The position numbers and the translations under genes were made by a program. A model generated the notes under the pieces. The model did no database searches. It had not been told where the DNA came from and worked only from the letters and a program-made list of their open reading frames with translations. Shown here one piece after another: positions 23,149-34,670 of a DNA stretch of 34,708 bases (position 1 is its first letter; each line of letters starts with the position of its first letter). Source of the DNA: Ichthyophonus hoferi (taxonomy: Eukaryota; Opisthokonta; Ichthyosporea; Ichthyophonida; Ichthyophonidae); the NCBI GenBank assembly GCA_002751075.1, contig NAOQ01000255.1, positions 61,772-96,479 on the forward strand, read 5' to 3'.

Positions 23149-24153
23149 ACTATTGTTAGTCAAATATCAATAGTCTTTGACTATTACTTGCAGGCGTATT
23201 ATAGTGCATCGATATAATAATATGTGCTATATCATATTATATTGAAGTTTATATTTTTTTTCTTACACTATACTCGATGGTGATATGATTTATTGTATGA
23301 TTCTACGCTATGCTAGATAACGTATTGTATCATCTTGTGTCTCGTATTGTATCTCCCATTCCAGATCATGCTACATTATATATTATGCATATTGTTGTAT
23401 CATACCTTATATCTTATCTTACATTTCAATATGTAATACAATACAATACAAACTCGAGTAATAATCAATAAAGACCTGTAATACGAAACTGAAAGCGGTT
23501 CCAAAACTTGCAATATTCATATCTTATTCAGAATTGTGTGGTTAGTAGTTAGTACTATTATAATTATGCACACAAAATATGTTAGTTTATATTATATATT
23601 AATATAAATATTGAAAATTTGGTTTTTTTTTTGGCTGTGAATTGCTTAGATAGTAAGTACACTTTTAAATGATATATATTACAAAACCGTTAACTCCGAA
23701 TGGACACGTAGTTCGGCCGAAGTCCTGACATCGAACGGTTGAAATGATCTGTCTTACATTGCCCTCTACTAAGTGTAACTGCAGTTGGTCGCATCATAGT
23801 AACGATCGGGAATAATTTACTAAGACAAATTATTTTTTCAAATTGTAAATTATTCTTGTAATATTAATTAATATATTCCAGGAAATTAGAATTTGTATAT
23901 ATGATCTAATTATGTTTACGTAATCAACGCATCTCTACACCACTCGCTTTATTGTTAACATTTAAATAACGTGTTGTGTTTATTAAGCAGTTAGTATAGT
24001 ATAATATAATTTGGTTTGGTTTACTATAGTATAATATAGTAGACAAATGCAATAATTGATGTTTATTTTTATTTTTAACCCACATCCAAGTAAACCAACC
24101 TTGCCTTTTCATTATAACTGAACAGCTGTTGGTTTTAAATTAACTTCAAGAAC
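23149..24153. other. 5' flank of the alpha-galactosidase gene, with a small inverted repeat fragment
   Basis: No gene seen. At 23685-23728 is a minus-strand fragment of the dispersed repeat's right end (reverse complement ACTTCGGCCGAACTACGTGT and on), containing the 10-bp palindrome TTCGGCCGAA. The rest is AT-rich. Confidence 0.5.
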
Positions 24154-27100
24154 ATGCTGAGAGAAGTAATTATTGGTGGGTTACTGGTGTCAACCGTGGC
24201 CGCCTTTAATAAGAATGTCGCCCTTCTACCGCCAATGGGTTGGAATCCCTGGAATCAGTTTAATGTATTATAACTTACCCTCGTGTGTACTTACATATTA
24301 CACATATAACCATGTTTGTGTTATTGCTTAGATAATGTCCCTTGTAAAATGATTGATTTTAGCGTTGTACGTTGTATTATTATGTTTTGTTATTTTTTTT
24401 TGAATAAGTAATTGGCTTTTATTTTATTTTTTGTGCAGGATATTATTTTATTTATTATAACTATATAATATTCATTTGTATATTGATATTATGTGTTGTT
24501 TACTAGAGGATTGGATAATGGTAATTATAAACTAGAGGCAATGTTATGTTGCTATGTTGTTAGATTAGTTATACTGCAAAGCAATATTGCTTCACAACTA
24601 TATTCACATGGCTTTGTACCGTTATACGTTGAGTTTCAAGGCAATATATGTATATGCTACTTAATAAAATACAATACTAACCAGTTAATGTTGTTTTGCA
24701 TTGGTAATAGTAGAGTCGTGCTGGTCATATATTATATATGTGTATGTGTATGTGTATGTGTATGTTGTTATATTTACTTATTGACTAACATCCATAGCTA
24801 AACAGCAACCCGTAGTAGTAAGTCATAATATTTCCCGTTGTCTTATGGCTACCATATACCTTATAACAGTATAGTCTCATACGTACATACTTTATTGCAG
24901 CAGTGTTTGTTTTTATCTAGCAAGTTGGGTTCTTTCCTTTTATTTAATACTCGATGATCATTGGATAGCTATCATGTAGCATTTATCACTTAAGTATGTA
25001 CATATATACATATATAAATATAGTATAAAGTAGTCATCAACGGCGAATTCTATTGGAAAGTGACGGCTATATTGTGTAATAATACATTATAATTGATTTC
25101 CATTGCTTAATACTCATTATTATTATTCATTTAGGTATAGTGTATTTAAAATAAATGTTTAAAATTTAAGTATCCCCAATATTTTAATATGTGGCAATGG
25201 GAAAGTAGCTAGAATGGCGTGTTCTAATCACCCAATTAGACGAATATTTTATATTTAAACTGGCCAACCATTAGATTATAGTGGTTATATTATTATTTTA
25301 CATGGCCACTGTTTATACACTCTCACAGAGGCTGTACTGACTGCAATATAGTAAGGTAGGAGAGGATGACATAATATTTGCGTCACCGTATATTTAGCTA
25401 TGACTATTCATATCACATCTACCAATAGATATCTAATGTCATTTAACCTTACCAATCACAACACCCGCCTACACACACATTACATACATTACCCTACTTT
25501 ATACACACCACCTAGTGTGCCAACATGACCGAGAAAGACGTTAGGGATATGGCAGACGCTATGGTGAGCACTGGTATGAGAGATGCGGGGTATGTATATA
25601 TAAACTTAGATGATTGTTGGCAGAATTGTAACCTCCGTATCCTGGTGGAAGACCACCATAGTCTGAAGTATAACGACTGTATAGACCCTAGGAATGGGAG
25701 AGATAAGGATGGTAAGCTGGTAGCAGATCCTGAGCTCTTTCCCTCCGGGATCAAGGCCCTAGGGGACTATATACACGGCAAAGGCTTGAAGTTTGGTAGG
25801 TTGTTATGTTTGGTATTGCTTATATATTTTATATGCTGTGTTTTATTGGCTATGTCTTTGATTAATTGTTTAGACACTGGTTTTAAGTTAAGATTTGTAC
25901 TGTATGAGTAACTTGCCTTGGTTGGTTTTAATTAATTAATTAATTAGTTAATTTGTTAAAACCCCTCCGTACCATCACTATGTATATAATAGTCGGTCTA
26001 TGTATAACGGTTGTAAGTGAGCTAGACACGTATACACAATATTGGTTTAGTGCTTGCGTTTACTACTATATACTAATCCAACAGTATTCCATATACTAAT
26101 ACAACCTTCTCCCTCGCCACACAGGCATCTACTCTTCATCAGGCCCATTAACTTGTAGCTCCTTTGTAGGTAGTTGGGGCCACGAGTATGAAGATGCCCA
26201 GACCTTTGCTGATTGGGGTGTAGACTACATTAAAATCGACTGTTGTAAAACAGATAAACATATGGCTGAGGTGTTTTTTCCAAATTTTGCCAAAGCCATT
26301 GAGAAAACAGGCAGGCCCATGGTTTATAGTTGTGATACAGACGAGTTCTTTCCCAACCCTAAGCAGGCTTATATTAATGGTGAGAAACCTTGGACATGGG
26401 CCTTACAAGTCTGTAATATGTGGAGGACAGGTAGGTGCACAGGAGGGAGAGGGAGGTATAAGGGTTTTTTTTTTTTTTTTTGTTACTCTGTTGATGGTTC
26501 TGGTTTCCCTTGGGGTATTTGGTTTTGTATGGGGGCTGTACATATTCTTGTGCATGGAGATATAGATAGAGGCTATTTAACATATATGACAATTGCATAT
26601 ACATGTCATTACGTCATGCAGATATACATCTACTGACATACCCAATCACTTCATGCTCCTATTGCACAAACATGCATCCATACCTAAATATAAACCTACT
26701 CTTACCATATAAGGCATGCTCTTCGTAGCATTATTTCTCTTCCTTTCTGCCTACCTTGCATCCTGCCAACCAATCATACACTCATCTATCCTATCCATCC
26801 AATATATTTCTCTTCTATCGACCTCCCTAGTTACCACTAATCACACCATTGGCCCATACAGGGCCTGATATGAAAGCCTACCCCTTCAAATATCTCCTAA
26901 ATGCTGAACTCAACACTAATTTCTGGCCCGGTATGGGTGCCCCGCTAGCTGATTTTAGCGGGCCGGGCTCATGGGCTGACCCAGATATGCTAGAGGTAGG
27001 GGTAGGAACCATGACCTATACCCAATGGAAAACACATTTCTTTTATTGGTGTATTATGGGCTCTCCCTTATTGGCTGGCAACGACTTACGCAACATGTCT

Positions 27101-27900
27101 ACTGAACTTAAGAGAATTTTATTGCCTAAGGAGATTATCGCAATAGATCAAGATCCACTTGGTGTTATGGGTAGGTTGTGTTTGTTAGTGTTGATTATAT
27201 ATATATGTTTGCAATATCAACCCACCGTTATCGGCACCAATACTAATACACTTAAGTACTATATAGGTCTTTCTTTAATTTCTCTTTTTGTCTTTTAAAA
27301 TAACTCTCTCCTCCTCCCCCAGGCATTCTTTATTTCATTACTTTCTTGCTGCTTTTTGTATTATTTCTATCGATCTCTGTATGTTTATATACCGCTCTAT
27401 GTAGTGGTGTATCCGTAAAAGCACTAATTTGCCAACCACCTGCTTATCGCACCCCACCAACCCTATCAGCACCATCTCTGCACTTTGAAAGGTTTTAATA
27501 AAAGGAATTAAAACATTTTTATAATAGTTTTATAAGCTTAATATAAATTGGTATATTGATCATTTTAAAACAAATAATAATTATTAATAATTAGGTATAA
27601 TTAACTTGGCGCACATGCACAGGGCAACGTGTACGTTATGACTATTTACGGGGTCATATGGTGTATGTGAAGCCGCTTGTTACGGGAGCTACAGCTGTGC
27701 TCTTACTGAACAGAGGTATGCTGGCTATACCTGGAGCCATTCGGGTCACGTGGTCCGAAATTGGGCTTGACCCGAATCAGAAGATGAAAGTGAGAGACTT
27801 GTGGGAGAAAACAGACTTGGGTGTATTTACTCGTAGCTTTTCTTCACCTTGGTTGGCGCTGGATGATTCGATGATTATCACGCTTGACCCTGTTGGTTAA
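24154..27900 (+). CDS. GH27 alpha-galactosidase / alpha-N-acetylgalactosaminidase, five exons
   Basis: Exons: 24154-24264, 25516-25795, 26125-26430, 26862-27170 and 27623-27900; phases agree and the product is about 427 residues (human GLA 429, NAGA 411). Residues 1-17 form a signal peptide. Family blocks in order: PPMGWNPWNQFNC, DAMVSTGMRDAGYVYINLDD, FPSGIKALGDYIHGKGLKFG, QTFADWGVDYIKIDCC, MVYSCD, CNMWRTGPDM, ADPDMLEVG, SPLLAGNDLR, AIDQDPLG and VRDLWEKTDLG. The nucleophile should be Asp169 in KIDCC and the acid/base Asp235 in RTGPD, encoded across the exon 3/4 join. It likely removes terminal alpha-linked galactose or GalNAc from glycolipids or glycoproteins in lysosomes or outside the cell. 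Asp201 follows the loop Cys where human GLA has Glu203 and NAGA has Ser, which leans towards galactose; that is inference. A roughly 20-residue insertion with two cysteines follows DDCW. Confidence 0.92.
24735..24765. repeat. (TGTGTA)n microsatellite
   Basis: Four to five copies of TGTGTA in the first intron of the alpha-galactosidase gene. It generates a valine/cysteine run in a spurious open frame. Confidence 0.8.
26465..26481. repeat. Poly-T run in alpha-galactosidase intron 3
   Basis: Seventeen consecutive T a few tens of bases after the exon 3 donor. It is likely polymorphic and error-prone in sequencing. Confidence 0.85.
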
Positions 27901-29137
27901 TATTAGCTAGTTAACATTGGTTTCTTTTGGTTTTCTACATAAACTTTTATTCTATAAAAAACGTTTGTGCACGTGCCTTCATGTTATTTGTCCTTCACAT
28001 ACCAGAACTTCGGCCGAACTATATTTTCATTCGAAGTTAACGGTTTTTATACTAGATCAACAGTATGTACGATTTTTAAGGTACAAGAGTGAGTTAACTT
28101 AGTATGTTATTATCCACATTCTATACATAAAATACACTATGTTCAAGTACATAAGCCATATTCAACAACAATTGCAAAGAGGAGGAAAAAAAAGCAACAT
28201 TTTCCAAACATAATAATGAACAATTTCACTGAGTGTAATATCATAGATAAGGAGAAAGAGAAAGATACATGATGGTAATACAGAGATGAAGCTCCTTGTT
28301 TATCATCTAGAAATATAAATGCCTGTGGATTAACAAAAGATTCAATGCCAGGCTATCCTAGATTGTATTTATTAGGCGTGGAAAGGAGTGAAAGCTGAAA
28401 TGTAGCTGCTCTTGATATGTATACCAATCAACTGGTCAGTATATTATTTAAACTTTTATTTGTCCAACCAAATTAGTTTATGGGTTTTCACAAATTACTG
28501 GACCATGTATACCAAAATATAGTGATAGACTAATAATTAATTAGCGATTAATCTGTAATCTATACTAAATGTGACGAAAGATTAATGACTGATCAATAAA
28601 TAAGTAGCAAATAATCGCCGACCTTACTTCTTTATCTACCAACTCATAATAAGAACTTAAAATTTAATTAATGATCTCTCATATTTCTTTTGGGACGCAG
28701 TAACTGCTATTAACTCCTACATATATACATATATATAAAGATGCATGTGATGGTGCTTTTATTTTTTATTTGTTTTACTACTTACTTGCAACATTAAAGT
28801 ATATCCATATCGAATACTTTTTTTTATTAATTACAATTAAGTTATGATTAAACAATACTCCATGAAGATCGGCTTGCGTCAGAGTTGATTTCGTTGTTGA
28901 TATGGCAAAACCTCTATAACAAATATGCATGAAATTTAACTCAGAAGTTAGTACTAAAAATATGCAACAAAAGAAATTGAATATTCAATTTTCAATGTAA
29001 TACTTGGAACCCATCCCCACCTCTCCTTCTCGTGTATAACGCCTTTCCCAAAAAGAAAGTAAAAAATGTTGACAGTGTTGTTGAGTCCACCACGGCCTTA
29101 TAATATTATTTATATCGTTTATAGATCAAGGATGTTA
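27901..29137. other. Intergenic between convergent alpha-galactosidase and GIY-YIG genes
   Basis: Holds a plus-strand repeat fragment at 28002-28047 (ACTTCGGCCGAACT, then CATTCGAAGTTAACGGTTTT) matching the inverted fragment at 23685-23728. The rest is AT-rich with no gene seen. The 3' UTRs of both neighbouring genes must end here, since they run towards each other, but no convincing canonical poly(A) signal was singled out. Confidence 0.5.
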
Positions 29138-32100
29138 CTAGATCCCAGCTGCTTGAGCAATCCTGGTAGAATGTAGAGAGGATTTGACTGCAGAATCCTT
29201 GTGAGACGATCTGAATTGATTGGAATAGTAAAAGGAGAAAGGAAATGAAACACGGGGTTTGGGTGGTAAGTTAAGTGTAGAGAGGTCTGTAGTCTAAGAA
29301 TGTCAATTTGAATGTGTCTGCCAGCCCGTGTGTAGTTGGATAAAAGAATTGTTTAAAGACACTGAAATACGCTATGTAGTATATTTAGATAAATAATGGA
29401 TATAAAATACAGCGTGGGGGAAAGCATACATATCGATGGGAGAAATAGTGCAAGTAACTGATAACATCAAACCAGATACCCGGCAATTAGGCATTAGTAT
29501 TACCTTATTTCGTGTACTCTTAAGACTATGTTGGTTTGGGTGAAATGACGATAAGGGAACAATGCTACAAATATACATGCGTATATGTATGGGATGTGAA
29601 TGCATGCATATATGTAAATATTTGGTGTGTATATGGTACTGCTGGCAATGGTATCAAAAGAAAACATAGTAATACATAAAGTACTCACTCTATTGATTGG
29701 TATTGTTTATGGCATACTTGAAAAGGTATGATTAAACCAGGCCCCAATCCCTCTTCACGTTGATTACACCTGCAGGCAAATTTACTTAATGAATTAAGTA
29801 TTTTAAAAGTATTATCCTTCGCGATTGGGGAATAGTTTAGTACTTCAAATATTAAATTAATGCTCATTATGCAAAGAATGGTATTTCATTATAGATATGG
29901 AATGCTATAAATTAAATTAAATCCAGGATGCTATTAGATACGTACATTTAGCTATAGTAACAATGCGCATATATACTTTAAAAAATAAGTCAATAATCGG
30001 GTAGATACAGTTTACAGCAATGTACTATATGGGGAAAGAGTATAAAAATGACAGTGAAGTGGTGACACTTATATAGGAGCAAGAGAGAGTGTGTAAATGG
30101 AGAGTAAAGGATAATAGGAAGATATATAGTACTGGGAAAACCCAATGCATGCATGCATTTCTATTATGGTATTTATACTATCACAGGGCAATCAAGTAGC
30201 ACACTAAACCATGGTATCTCCCTTATAAAGATACAACTATATGTCAGTACCTACTAACACCCTAGAGGTTTTTTTCTTAAGATTGCATACATGCTTCTAA
30301 GGTAAGGTGCACTCATGTATTACTAACCTTAAGCCTAAGCGCGTGTTAATTCGCAGTCACGTATGTGCCCCTTTTATATATTTACGACACAATCACACAT
30401 ATATAAAAGTACATGCAAGCATTCGTATATACACACGTCTACCCACTAGTATAGTCTTAGCCCTAATCCAACCCAGTCCATCCTGCTATCTCTTAAGCAC
30501 ACATTTCACCTCACCTAGGGAGGGCACCACCGTGGTGTAGTTTAAATTCATTCATTTCCCAAGCCTCTTCGTGTCTTTCAGTTCCAATGCTGCTATGATA
30601 CCAACTGCGTTCTCTCCACCGCACATATATACAAGTCCCCTCCTGAATACATAATTCAATCAACTTGTCTATTTGGTAATTGCCTGGTCTTGCACAGTGT
30701 TGTGTCAAACGTTGTCTGTGCGGCGGTGACAATATAGTGTTAGTCGATATTTCTTTATTCTCTATTTGAAATAAAGTTCACAATCTTTTGTCTTATTGAC
30801 ACTACAACTTATAAATAAACTTGATATTGTATTGGCATTTTTTTTTTGGATTTAATGTAAGATGAATCCAGGTTGAAGTATATATGAAATATAATGATTA
30901 TTAAGAGGCTGTATACTTGTGTTAGTTCTAAATACTAGAGATTGTGTGAGATTTTTTTGATGCCTAAATCCAAGTAAGGTTCCTTATATGGACAGTATAT
31001 ATATATATATATATATTATGTTGGCATGTGTGGGGGTGTGTGCGTGCATGACTGTATATTTATATACAAACTTTACATATTCTATGCAGTTCATTAATGC
31101 ACAAAAAGCATGCGGTAAAAAGAGTGTATGGAACAAAAAAGTAATAGTGAGAGAGAAACTAACCAAGATTAAACTTGAAGTATAATATATAGTAGAGAAA
31201 GAATAACAAATAGTAACATAGTCACCTTATGGTGCCATCCTTCGGATTGCCGCCAATATACACAATGTCATTTTTGGTTTTTCCTAGAGCATATTGATAA
31301 ACTCCAGGGACATCAGGAGCCTGACGATATTCCACTGCGAGTATCCAGGCAGACCATCCTTCTAATCCCTCCGTACATGCTACTCGGCCCAAATTATCGC
31401 GTTTGTTAGGGGAAGTTTTAGGATCACATGCTGCCCGTTCACTCAGTGTACTGGCATGACATGATGTTTTGGTGTCGTTATTACTATTACTAACTGAATT
31501 GCTTTGTTCTTTTGGGGCTGGTGATTTTACAACTTGTTTAACCACCTGTACTTTCTTTTCCTGTTTTTTTGCATTATATTCTTTAACTTCTTTGGTGTCT
31601 ATGTCCTGCGTATCTATAATTGGTTCTTGTACTCTTTGAGGACAAGTTCGCTTATTGTGATTCGGTAAGTTACATATAGAGCACTTTTTTGGTGATTTGG
31701 GCGATAACTGCTGACTGTCAATGTCATCCTTCGGTACACTTAAATGAATTTCCTTGTTCTTTTTTGGGGATTTGGGCGACAACGGCTGTTTGTCTATGTT
31801 ATCGTTTGGTGCAGTTAAATGGATTTCCTTATGAGGTTTCACTTTAATCTTTTCATCTTCTGGCTTGCTACTGCTGGAGGGTGTATGCACATTGGAAGGA
31901 GAAGAGGGGCTAGGCTTCTGTGAAGAATTGCAAATACAGATCTTGCTAAATGCCTTACGAAGGCCTTTCATTAATGATTTAAATACATTGGTTTCACTTT
32001 TCTTCTTTTGTTTAACTACTTCATCTTCGTGTATACGTTGTTCTTGATAATTCTTTTTGTTCTTTTCAGATGTCACGGGTGGACTATCTGGATCAGGATC

Positions 32101-32208
32101 TGATGTAGTCCTCCGTTGGCATGTTGTTTTGTTGTGACCAGACTGGCCACAAGAACTGCATTTGTGCGTTCTAGCCTTTGAAGAAGCGTCATTGTTTAAT
32201 TGAGTCAT
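29138..32208 (-). CDS. Zinc-knuckle protein with C-terminal GIY-YIG nuclease domain, four exons
   Basis: Minus-strand exons: 32208-31226, 30715-30515, 29769-29689 and 29210-29138. Phases agree at all joins, with donors AG|GTGACT, AG|GTGAGG and GA|GTGAGT; the product is about 445 residues. Two CCHC knuckles (C-x2-C-x4-H-x4-C) lie at residues 17-30 and 176-189. Between them are a Lys-rich part and a duplicated 24-25-residue module (127-150, 152-175) with KEIHL at its start and LSPKSPKK at its end. Residues 299-400 form a GIY-YIG fold: GVY (302-304), VYIG (316-319), the TIRQRL Arg (328 or 330), HEEAWEMNEF (Glu about 378), then GALPRCNQ (Asn397). Catalytic positions therefore look intact. The tail SSHKDSAVKSSLHSTRIAQA is basic. 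The start at 32208 is preferred; the frame extends 36 hydrophobic codons upstream, probably 5' UTR. The likely role is nucleic-acid binding plus cleavage, substrate unknown. I do not recognise a named protein with this architecture; it is not SLX1-like. Confidence 0.82.
30993..31017. repeat. (TA)n microsatellite
   Basis: About eleven TA units in the first intron of the GIY-YIG gene. Confidence 0.85.
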
Positions 32209-32565
32209 AACATGGGATTGAAAAAAAAGAATCGATAGAAAAGTTTTAAAGAATACAACCAACCTTCTTTGTTCAATATATATCAATATATATAGTTGTG
32301 TATAGAAATTAATCACGTAGATATACTGTGCTATGAAAATCCAAGATTTTCTAATCTTTGTGTTTTATTATTAATATAGGAAGGACCAAAAAGAAGTTTA
32401 ATATAATAAATGCCCCAAACCTATTGAAGAGAACAGATAATCTAAGCTATGTGTAACATAGGCCAAATGTAATACCCAGGAAGATAAGCATAGCATTATT
32501 TTGAATGTGCCTATTGGCTGATTGTGGTATGCGATTTACTCCTTATTAAATGTCAGGTACTGTGT

Positions 32566-32794
32566 GCAACAATCTAAATGGGGCCAATCATGAATATTCT
32601 TATTGGCTAATATAATCATGAAAGATCCCAGAGACCCACTAGGATTGTTGGATCTTATCTTAATAAACTTATACTATCATGTCCTTATTTGGATGGCTCA
32701 TAAGCCAAGTTCACTAATTAAGTGCTTGCAAACTATGTGTAGACAAATCAATTTGAACTAAGCGTGTTCATTCAGAGTTAACGGTCTTGTAACA
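32566..32794 (+). repeat. Dispersed repeat copy E
   Basis: Begins near CAACAATCTAAATGGGGCCA, as copy F does. It carries GAGACCCACTAGGATTGTTG, the GACAAATCAATTTGAACTAAG block shared with copy B, and ends TTCAGAGTTAACGGTCTTGTAAC. It lies in the 5' flank of the GIY-YIG gene. Confidence 0.7.
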
Positions 32795-33081
32795 GGTATT
32801 ATGATTCACAAGCCACGTGTTTAATTCAAGATATCAAAGCTCTCTATGTATTATATTTTAGAATTGGTTCTTTTTTAATTGAAGACCCAATTTCCAATTT
32901 ATTGTGCATATAAGAGTATAAGAGTGCTAAGTATATTACGTTTTCTACTTATTTTAATTTAACTAATCAAATTAGGAAAATAATGCTTCTACCTGTTAAC
33001 TTATTTGTGTGTACAAACCTAGACTATGTATGGTATGGTAATAATATATATTATGTTGATTGTGATGCATGCCTTGAAGGG

Positions 33082-34281
33082 TTAAGCGCTTTCTCCAGTT
33101 GCTCTTGGCACTCCAGAATTGTTGAGACCTTGGGAAATATAAGATCATGTGGTTTGTGATTGAAAATCTGGCAATTATTTGAAGTTGTAATTTCTGATCA
33201 AAATTTCTAATTGTAACACAAAATATTAAAGAAATCGTTCTGTAATGCAGAAAAGAAAACCGTAAATTAAAATTAGGTTGTATTAACTATATGAGTATTA
33301 CTTAATAAAAATTAAGCATTCGAATTTTAATTGCAAGAGAGTATATTGCTTGCTCTTACATCTTAGTTTACTTTGCAATTTACCTGGTTATAATTGTATC
33401 TTACATAGAGCACCAAGGTATTACTATTATAAATGATATCATACAATATACCCCTTCGTAGTGGGGAAAGTTCAAAACCAGGCCAAAAAGGTCAAATTAA
33501 CGGTTAAATTAACTGCCAGTCCTATGTAGATACACAGCTAGAACGACAGCTGCCCTGGACCAACATCAACTTATCTACTGGACACTATCAAATGGGAAAA
33601 CTGCTTATCCAGCCACCTGACTTACACTCCCAGAGTTCATCAGGACTACACTTTTACGCCAGTGAGTTACCACAGTTGCAGCTGCATGGTTGGACTTCAC
33701 AATGCTTCAACTATTAGGTTTACTAGCTACAAACAGCACTTAAAGAAGCATACACTACATCGACGTTTTCAATTTTCCTGGTTCAAGAAAAAGTTTTCCA
33801 AGCTCATTCACTTTAACTCTGTCTTGTCCTACATGCTCTATATGGAACTAATTTGACTCGGATCAAATCGGATCTAGTGGAGTGATTCATGGGGTCAAAG
33901 TTGCTTTACTTTTATGAAGTAAGTCCTTGTTATCGTACTTGGTATGCTGAACTGCAATCAAGGTATCTTCTGCTAAATTTATGCCAGCTCTTACTCTTTT
34001 GAAATCGTTGGTATCAATGGATATAGACGTCTTGTTAGTATCTATGGTACCTGCTATAGCAGGAGTATGCGTATACTGTAAATGAAGATATGCTAATATC
34101 TGTTCTTCTGTTACTTGTTTAGATTTTTCTTTGTGCCTGTTCATAAACTCCTTTTAATGATAGTTATTTTGATTTTGCATTTTAGATCGGGCGCTTGCCG
34201 ATAGATTAGGTCTATTGGTATTTCTCTGTAGCTCTTGTTCCAAGTTGCTATGTCTTAGTAGAATTTGTAGAGTTTTTAGTG
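33082..34281 (-). other. Candidate minus-strand exons of an unrecognised gene or gene fragment
   Basis: Three pieces look exonic on the minus strand. At 34281-34154 a strong acceptor (CTTTTGTTTTTACAG) opens a 41-codon frame (LKTLQILLRHSNLEQELQRN and on). At 34144-33910 an ATG frame in the same register reads on (EEQILAYLHLQYTH, later FKRVRAGINLAEDTLIAVQH) and meets a donor AAAA|GTAAAG. At 33128-33082 an acceptor (TTTCCCAAG) leads to SLNNSGVPRATGESA and a stop, in matching phase. The first piece ends in a stop three codons before the ATG, so either it is 5' UTR or an unrelated terminal exon, or the locus is broken. The short two-exon reading would encode about 93 residues. No family was recognised, and the locus is bracketed by repeat copies E and F, so it may be element-derived. 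Confidence 0.3.
33538..33661 (+). other. Candidate plus-strand internal exon
   Basis: Flanked by an acceptor (GATACACAG) and a textbook donor (GCCA|GTGAGT), this 124-bp, less AT-rich frame reads LERQLPWTNINLSTGHYQMG and continues with IQPPDLHSQSSSGLHFYA. No partner exons or family are evident. It lies opposite the putative intron of the minus-strand candidate above. Confidence 0.25.
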
Positions 34282-34457
34282 CTGTAAAAACAAAAGGGAA
34301 CAGACAAGTACGCTGTTTCCTAGAAATAATGTATATCAAAGTTATATTATGATATGGAGTGTCCCCCGCTCCACTTTATTCTCCGTTTGTTTTACTTTTG
34401 TACATTGCTTTACCGCCAGCACTAATCGTTCCAGTTTAACAGCGATATTGTTAAATT

Positions 34458-34670
34458 CAACAATTTAAATGGTGCCAATCATAAATTCGTATTAGCTAAT
34501 TTAACTTACGATAGGGCGAAGAGACTCACTAGAATTATCCGATCTTGCCATAATACTAAAATACTATTATACTCCTCTTGAGATGGTGAATTAACTTATT
34601 GATGTAATAGGGCTTATATGTTGCATACTATGACTTCGATCGAACCTACTGTGATTAGTTATCTTGTAAC
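34458..34670 (+). repeat. Dispersed repeat copy F
   Basis: Starts CAACAATTTAAATGGTGCCA and contains a CGATAGGGCGAAGAGACTCA block. It then reads ATGGTGAATTAACTTATTGA and ends TTAGTTATCTTGTAAC, in the same order as copies C and E. Confidence 0.65.

Noticed and set aside
26262-26636. Open frame running through the exon 3 donor of the alpha-galactosidase gene
   Set aside because: Read-through into intron 3, including the poly-T run; the GTAGGT donor and exon 4 join in phase with the family sequence.
29685-29867. Stop at 29685-29687 as the end of the GIY-YIG gene
   Set aside because: A consensus donor GA|GTGAGT just before it joins in phase to a strong acceptor at 29211-29212, giving a basic C-terminal exon; the donor is the better reading.
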